Program-made: the position numbers and the translations under genes
The notes under the pieces: model-generated
The model's database searches: none
What the model saw: the letters and a program-made list of their open reading frames with translations, nothing else
Told to the model about the DNA's origin: nothing
Assembly (NCBI GenBank): GCA_035248685.1
Contig: DATFHF010000003.1
Coordinates: 62,001-126,000 of the forward strand
Source: Jatrophihabitans_A sp035248685
GTDB taxonomy: Bacteria; Actinomycetota; Actinomycetes; Mycobacteriales; Jatrophihabitantaceae
Length of the DNA: 64,000 bases
Reading direction: 5' to 3'
Part shown: piece after piece, positions 59,073 through 64,000 of the stretch
Layout of the letters: the number at the start of each line of letters is the position of its first letter
How positions within the stretch are numbered: the first letter of the stretch is position 1

Positions 59073-60293
59073 TCACGGCGTCAAACCGTAGATCCGGGCG
59101 GCGTTCGTGTAAAGGATGCGATCCCGAAGCCCTGCGTCCATCCCGGCAAGGTTCCGATCGAGCAGTTCCCTGGCCGTTCCCGACTGCGAAATGGGACCCG
59201 GCGCGATGCAGGCGACGTGCGGGAAGTCCGTCTCGAACATGATGTTGTCCGGGTAGAGATCCGCGAGCCGGCGCAGCGTTTCGTCCTCGAACCAGAAGGT
59301 GACCAGGATCTGTCGACGAAAGTACTCGCTAGGACGTAGCCAACCCGGGTTCAGCTTGGCCGCTCCGAGCCCGACCCAGTCCCAGTCGAGCATGTCGAGA
59401 AGGTAAGGGACGTAGCCGTAGCCGCTTTCCGTGGAGACAAACTTCAGTTCCGGGAACCGCTCGCAGATGCCGCCGCAGATCAAGTCGGCGATGACATCGG
59501 CATTCTGCATCAACCGCAAGGACGTGTCTCGCACGGCTTCGGCGGCATCACGGCCCGCCCGAAGCGAGCGGATGGCGCGTGCGCGCGCATCGGCCGGTGC
59601 CGATGCGGTGCGGGACGCACGAGCGGTGCGACCCTCGCCGAAGCCGATATGAAAGTTCACTGAAAGGTTGTTGGCTTGGACTGCTTCCCATAACCGATAC
59701 CAGTGGGGCGAGGCCAAGGGCGGTAGCCCCTCGACCGCGTTGGGCGCGCCCGGGAACGCTACGCCTCGGTGGCCGAGCGCGAGACATCGTTCCATCTCCG
59801 CAATGGCCTCATCGAGATCCCACAGCGGCAGCACCGTGAGCGGCACGAAGACGCCGGGAACCGCAGCGGCGAAGTCGGCCGTGAAGTCGTTATAGGCGCG
59901 AATGCAAGCAGTCTGAAACTCGACGTCGGCCACCTCGAGGATCGATCGGATTCGAAACCACACGACGTTCGGGTAGAGCACCTGGGCCCCGACCCCGAAT
60001 TCTCGCAACCGGCTAGCCCGCGCATGCGGATCGAAGCTCGCCGGGTCCGCCTCCGCCTGCTTGCGAGGATGCGACGGCGGGTACTCGGGCCAGCCGGCCA
60101 TGGCAGACTTCCAGGCCGCGGTGACCGGCGCTCCGCCGATGTACCAGTACTCGGATTCCTCGGCGGCATGCCAGGAAATTTGTGGTGCCACCTCGGCCCA
60201 CTTGGCCGGCAACCGACTCAGCCACAGATCCGGCGGCTCGCTGACATGGCTATCGACGTCTACTACACGCGGGGCGACTGCAGCGGTCTCCAC
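59073..60293 (-). CDS. Amidohydrolase-2 (ACMSD-like) metal-dependent hydrolase or decarboxylase
   Basis: 406 residues from GTG 60293, with AAGGAG 4-5 nt upstream. The TIM-barrel ligands are VVDVDSHVSEP (D-x-H), NFHIGFGEG, and FETDFPHVA. This family includes ACMSD and other decarboxylases of aromatic acids. It is 32 nt upstream of the P450 and is probably the first gene of the operon. Confidence 0.82.
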   Translation of the reverse strand: METAAVAPRVVDVDSHVSEPPDLWLSRLPAKWAEVAPQISWHAAEESEYWYIGGAPVTAAWKSAMAGWPEYPPSHPRKQAEADPASFDPHARASRLREFGVGAQVLYPNVVWFRIRSILEVADVEFQTACIRAYNDFTADFAAAVPGVFVPLTVLPLWDLDEAIAEMERCLALGHRGVAFPGAPNAVEGLPPLASPHWYRLWEAVQANNLSVNFHIGFGEGRTARASRTASAPADARARAIRSLRAGRDAAEAVRDTSLRLMQNADVIADLICGGICERFPELKFVSTESGYGYVPYLLDMLDWDWVGLGAAKLNPGWLRPSEYFRRQILVTFWFEDETLRRLADLYPDNIMFETDFPHVACIAPGPISQSGTARELLDRNLAGMDAGLRDRILYTNAARIYGLTP

Positions 60294-60482
60294 CCGGCTC
60301 CTTCCCGAGCACTCGTACGAAAGTGTCCGATCAATACGGACGAGTGTCGGTCGAGCGCCACACCAGCACGGCGGACGAGATAGTAGCATGGCCGAACATG
60401 CGCCCGAAGAGGGCAACTTCGGCCGCTACCCAAGCGGGTCTTGGCACGGGCCTTCGGCAACCGGCGAACAGAGCGAGGTGCA

Positions 60483-61577
60483 GTGGCTCAGCCCAGCGAC
60501 TCGATCGAATGGCGTTTCCTTGAGTCCGCCTGTCGGCTACCAGCACCCGAAGCTGCCACCGAACTGGAAACACTGCTCAGGGACAAGTCGCTGGATGTGG
60601 TCGCCCTGGTCGCGTACGCGGCGCATCACAAACTGCTTCCGTACCTGGCGAGGGTGCTGAATCTGACGTCAATGCCGGTGCTGCCACCGCTACTCGCGAA
60701 CGTGCTCGTGCTGCACGCAGCGAACAGCTATAAGGCGAAGCAACTGACCCAAACGACGGCCGCGCTTTGTGAACAGCTCGCCGCGGAGGGCGTTACCGTC
60801 GCGGTAACCAAGGGTCTCGCGCTGCACCACACGCTCTATCAAGCGGACGGCACCCGGTATTTCACCGATGTGGATCTCATGATCAAGCCCGCGGACGCGC
60901 CCGTCACGGCGCGGACCTTGGCCGCGCAGGGCTACCAGGTCGGGCGATGCAACCGGCAGCGCCAGGACGTAACGCCGCTGGAATCGGCCGAGCTTCTCGT
61001 TTACTCGCTGAGCCCGGACCACTTGCCGAAGAGCGCGCTGCCGTTGGCCGATCCGTTCCTGCCCGCGGTGGCCATCGATGTCGCGTTCAGCCTCACCTGG
61101 GCGGCGGCGCCTTGGTCGGTACCGATGGATGATGCGCTGGCAGGCTGCCGAACGATCCCCGCCGACAGCACGCAACTCCCCGTGCTCGCCGATGATTTCC
61201 ACTTTCTCTTTCTGATCCTGCACTTGTTTCGGGAAGCGTGGCACGAATCCAGCATGGACAAGATCAACCTCGCTCAATTTCGCGACATCGCCGGCTTCGC
61301 CGAGCTCCTTCAACCCACAGGCCTGCAACGGGTGCGAGACCTGGTGCGCGGGTACCGGCTCGAAGAGCCGGTGAGCTGGGTGCTCGGGCACCTCGAGCAG
61401 TTGTTCGACGTGTCCATCGCCGCGCAGCTGTGCGCTGGATCTCCGCGCGAATCATGGTTACAGACCGTCAAACTGCGTCGCGGCGAGGTCGGACGCTGGT
61501 CCGGCGACATGCGCGAACGCCTCTTCCAGGGTCGCAACAGCATCCTGGGACGGGCCGGCTACGAGCCCGGCGCCTGA
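60483..61577 (+). CDS. NTP_transf_5-type nucleotidyltransferase
   Basis: 364 residues from GTG 60483, with GAGG upstream. VTVAVTKGLALHHTLYQ and TRYFTDVDLMIKPAD give the KG and D-x-D motifs of PF14907 nucleotidyltransferases. Family members occur in lasso-peptide and other natural-product clusters, where they are thought to nucleotidylate products. It is divergent from the operon above; the shared upstream region is 60294-60482. Confidence 0.8.
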   Translation: MAQPSDSIEWRFLESACRLPAPEAATELETLLRDKSLDVVALVAYAAHHKLLPYLARVLNLTSMPVLPPLLANVLVLHAANSYKAKQLTQTTAALCEQLAAEGVTVAVTKGLALHHTLYQADGTRYFTDVDLMIKPADAPVTARTLAAQGYQVGRCNRQRQDVTPLESAELLVYSLSPDHLPKSALPLADPFLPAVAIDVAFSLTWAAAPWSVPMDDALAGCRTIPADSTQLPVLADDFHFLFLILHLFREAWHESSMDKINLAQFRDIAGFAELLQPTGLQRVRDLVRGYRLEEPVSWVLGHLEQLFDVSIAAQLCAGSPRESWLQTVKLRRGEVGRWSGDMRERLFQGRNSILGRAGYEPGA

Positions 61578-61585
61578 CCGCTGCC

Positions 61586-62131
61586 TCAGCCGCCTTGGGG
61601 CTGCGCTATTGCCGGTTCGGATTCCGCCGACGGTTCTGCCCCGGCGCTGGAGATCTGATCGGGGTAGGTGGCGTCCTCGGGGTCGCGGACCATCAGCTCG
61701 ATTTTGGCGGTGGCGAAGATCTCGCGGGTCGGCGCTCCCGCGTGGTATCGCTTCAATGCCACGACCCGGCGAATCCCTACGCCCACGATGAGAAGCGAGC
61801 AGGTGCGGCACGGTTCCATCGAGCAATAAACCGTGGCGCCTTCCAAAGCAACCCCGCGGCGGGCAGCTTGCACGATCGCATTCTGTTCCGCGTGTATCGT
61901 TCGCACGCAGTGAATTCGCTCGGAGCCACTTTCGTCAATTACCCGGGTGAATGCATGACCTACATCGTCACAATGTGGAAAGCCCGGCGGCGCGCCCACA
62001 TATCCCGTACACAAAATCTGCTTGTCGCGTACCACGACGCAGCCGCTACGGCCTCGATCGCAGGTAGCCCGGCTCCCCACCATGGGAACCAGTTGGAGGA
62101 AATAATCGTCCCAGTCCGGCCTGTCCGTCAC
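61586..62131 (-). CDS. dCMP-deaminase-like zinc deaminase
   Basis: 181 residues from GTG 62131, with GGGAG upstream (TTG 62182 possible). The zinc site is TIHAEQNAI and MEPCRTC, and the RSGCVVV / YVGAPPGFPHC segment is typical of deoxycytidylate deaminases. A C-terminal acidic Pro/Ala tail is extra. In this context it may deaminate a pathway cytidine nucleotide. Confidence 0.85.
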   Translation of the reverse strand: MTDRPDWDDYFLQLVPMVGSRATCDRGRSGCVVVRDKQILCTGYVGAPPGFPHCDDVGHAFTRVIDESGSERIHCVRTIHAEQNAIVQAARRGVALEGATVYCSMEPCRTCSLLIVGVGIRRVVALKRYHAGAPTREIFATAKIELMVRDPEDATYPDQISSAGAEPSAESEPAIAQPQGG

Positions 62132-62283
62132 TATCCTGCTCCCCCGGGCCAGTGGATGAATCGCGTCGATCCGGTAAACCAAGCGAGGCTAGCAGGCGTT
62201 CCCCGGCCGGTCGCACGAGGTGCGGTAGGAGCTACGGCGTGTCGACTTTCGCTGCGAACGCACGGCGTTATAAGGTCGCGCGG

Positions 62284-62889
62284 ATGTCAAGCTCGCCGGG
62301 GATGACCGAGCAGTTGGTGGGGCAGTTCAGGTGGCTGCGCTCGCAGGTCATCGGTGCTGAGCAACTGTGCGACTTGGCGGTGCAGCTCCTGCTCGGCGCC
62401 GACGACATCACCCTCCGAGATAACCCGACCGGCGTTCACCTGACAGCTTCCGGCGTCGTGGTGGATGCCGCATTGGGCCGGGTGCTGCTCTTGTGGCATC
62501 CGCGGTACGAACGCTGGTTACAACTCGGCGGCCACTGCGACGGTGAAATGGATCTAACAGCGGTCGCGCTTCGGGAAATAAGAGAAGAATCGGGGCTGCT
62601 GGACCTAGAAATAGACCCGTGGCCAATCGGTATCGATATGCACGACGGCGAGCCGGGCCGGGCCCCGCACCACCATATCGATGTACGGTTCGCGGTGGCG
62701 GCGCCGAGGAATTCCTCAGAGCTGCCCATCCATTCCCCCGAAGGCCACACGCTACTGTGGGTCGAGCCATACAAGATCGAGGACCCTACCTTGCGTGGCC
62801 TGGCGCAGTTAGCGGTCGACACCGTCAAGGCGAATTCGAGATTGACGCTGCTGCAATTGGCAAGCGCCGGCCCACTACCGAGCGAATAA
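62284..62889 (+). CDS. Nudix hydrolase
   Basis: 201 residues from ATG 62284. The Nudix box is GGHCDGEMDLTAVALREI followed by REESGL. It has an N-terminal helical part (EQLVGQFRWLRSQVIGAEQL) and the conserved HHHIDVRFAV strand of the CoA/nucleoside diphosphate group. It cleaves nucleoside diphosphate-X; the cluster context suggests a nucleotide-linked intermediate or its clean-up. Confidence 0.85.
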   Translation: MSSSPGMTEQLVGQFRWLRSQVIGAEQLCDLAVQLLLGADDITLRDNPTGVHLTASGVVVDAALGRVLLLWHPRYERWLQLGGHCDGEMDLTAVALREIREESGLLDLEIDPWPIGIDMHDGEPGRAPHHHIDVRFAVAAPRNSSELPIHSPEGHTLLWVEPYKIEDPTLRGLAQLAVDTVKANSRLTLLQLASAGPLPSE

Positions 62890-62909
62890 ATTCCGTCGGG
62901 TGCTCGTCA

Positions 62910-64000
62910 CTACGACCGATCGCCGGCCGACTCCTTGAGGTGAGAGGCTAAGGCTCTCGCTGTCGGCAGCATGAACACGTCCACCATGCGGAGCCCTGAC
63001 TCGGGCAGCAGCTCCGACAACCGAGTGTGCACGGACGCCGCGCCCAGCGAGTCACCGCCGATATCGAAGAAGGCGTCGTCGATGCCGAAATCGTCGCTGC
63101 GAAGAACGTCGGCCCATACTCTCGATACGAGCGATTGAAAGTATTCCTCGGATAGTTCGGCGCCGTGGACAGCCTCGCTCGTCTCCGCCCGAACGTGATC
63201 TGACCCGGTCACCAGCGCCTGCACGTCGAGCTTTCCGCTGGCGGTTACCGGAAGCGAATCGCGGACGTACCAACTACTCGGAACCATGCGCTCAGGCAGC
63301 AGCGTCCGTACCTGGCCGCGGACCTTGTCGAGGAGATCGGCGTCGTCCTCGACCGGGACGACGACCGCAGCCAACCGGGCGCTGCCAGCCGAATTGTCGG
63401 CGAACACCACCGCGTCGCGGACGCCGTGCTGAGCTGTCAGCACGGCTTCCACCTCGGCCGGCTCGATCCGGTGGCCGCCAATCTTCACCTGGCGATCCAG
63501 GCGGCCCAGGAAGAAGAGGACGCCGGATCGGTCCAGCCGTACCAGATCTCCGGTTCGATAAAGGCGTTCCGAGGTTGCCGGATCCCGCAGGAACGCGGTG
63601 TGGTCCGGCTCGCCGAGGTAGCCCAGGGCAAGTCCGCCCCCGCCTACGTACAGCTCCCCCGGCTCGTCTACTCGCGCCGGCTGCCCGTCCTGGCGCAGCA
63701 CGCGGATCCAGGTACCGGCCACCGGACGTCCGATCGGGAGCGTGTCGCGGACCTCAGTCGGATCAGTGAACGTATGCGTCGTTGTGAAGGTGGTGTTCTC
63801 GGTCGGCCCGTAGCCGTTCGTTACCACCAAGCTGCCCTTGGTCCGCTCCAACAGCCCACGTACCTGCGATGCCGGCACCACGTCGCCACCCGTAACGAGC
63901 TGCCGAAGGCCATCGAATGCGCTCGGGCATTCAGTTATGACGAGGCGGAACAGGCTTGCGGTCAACCAGGCGACGGTCACTTGCCGGTCATGCAGGAACG
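62910..64000 (-). CDS. NRPS adenylation-carrier region, 5' part outside the window
   Basis: The frame is still open at 64000 and reads typical A-domain sequence to the edge (VTVAWLTASLFRLV), so the gene is cut by the window. Motifs: NGYGPTENTTF (A5), GELYVGGGGLALGYL (A6), YRTGDLVRL (A7), GRLDRQVKIGGHRIEPAEVE (A8), SGKLD (A10), then the PCP site DDAFFDIGGDSLGAAS with the Ser for phosphopantetheine. It ends with the carrier, so release must be by another protein, possibly the Cys-esterase. Confidence 0.92.
   Translation of the reverse strand, partial: FLHDRQVTVAWLTASLFRLVITECPSAFDGLRQLVTGGDVVPASQVRGLLERTKGSLVVTNGYGPTENTTFTTTHTFTDPTEVRDTLPIGRPVAGTWIRVLRQDGQPARVDEPGELYVGGGGLALGYLGEPDHTAFLRDPATSERLYRTGDLVRLDRSGVLFFLGRLDRQVKIGGHRIEPAEVEAVLTAQHGVRDAVVFADNSAGSARLAAVVVPVEDDADLLDKVRGQVRTLLPERMVPSSWYVRDSLPVTASGKLDVQALVTGSDHVRAETSEAVHGAELSEEYFQSLVSRVWADVLRSDDFGIDDAFFDIGGDSLGAASVHTRLSELLPESGLRMVDVFMLPTARALASHLKESAGDRS

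Overview
The window is high-GC DNA with many GTG/TTG starts and 4-bp ATGA/GTGA gene overlaps. It carries a WhiB-type regulator, a selenocysteine formate dehydrogenase and an orn/tRNA-His neighbourhood. This points to an actinobacterium, most likely of the Mycobacteriales (Nocardia/Rhodococcus/Mycobacterium relatives); the genus cannot be fixed from the sequence alone. There are three blocks: host core (1-9.99 kb), an apparently complete prophage (9,997-52,584), and a biosynthetic gene cluster (about 53.4 kb to beyond the right edge).

Host core. A membrane-bound formate dehydrogenase is encoded divergently. The iron-sulfur subunit and NrfD-like anchor are on the minus strand and the molybdenum/tungsten catalytic subunit is on the plus strand. 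The catalytic gene contains an in-frame UGA followed by a bacterial-type SECIS hairpin, so it is a selenoprotein and not a broken gene. Next come a His-rich class I methyltransferase, oligoribonuclease (orn), tRNA-His(GTG), a secreted SGNH hydrolase and tRNA-Lys(CTT).

Prophage. It is integrated in tRNA-Lys(CTT), with a perfect 44-bp core repeat at both ends and a 30-bp arm-type repeat (28/30 identical) beside each end. Nearly all genes read right to left. The immunity/integration module (two XRE regulators, integrase) is on the plus strand at 50-52.4 kb. A Cro-like protein and an excisionase head the leftward early operon: a Rad52/Erf-type annealing protein, a PAPS-reductase-like PP-loop protein, HNH proteins, WhiB and MerR regulators, a C5-cytosine methyltransferase with an altered catalytic motif, a sliding-clamp-like protein, a helicase-methyltransferase fusion, MazG and an NlpC/P60-like protein. 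The late operon follows: HNH, TerS, TerL, an Sm-like small protein, portal, protease, HK97 capsid, connectors, a major tail protein with an Ig-like domain, tail chaperones with a canonical -1 frameshift site, tape measure, tail tip, GH25 endolysin and holin. Four plus-strand genes inside or at the edge of this block (10168, 13558, 34313, 42591) look like morons or regulators.

Biosynthetic cluster. It lies directly to the right of attR. A translationally coupled operon encodes a P450, a stand-alone adenylation domain, a type-B carboxylesterase homologue whose nucleophile serine is replaced by cysteine, and a stand-alone carrier protein. Around it are an amidohydrolase, an NTP_transf_5-type nucleotidyltransferase, a dCMP-deaminase-like protein, a Nudix hydrolase, a thymidylate-kinase-like protein, two very small proteins (one with a Gly-Gly step and an aromatic-rich tail) and the 3' end of an NRPS (A-PCP) that runs off the window. 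The likely theme is carrier-bound amino-acid activation and oxidation joined with nucleotide chemistry. The product is unknown.
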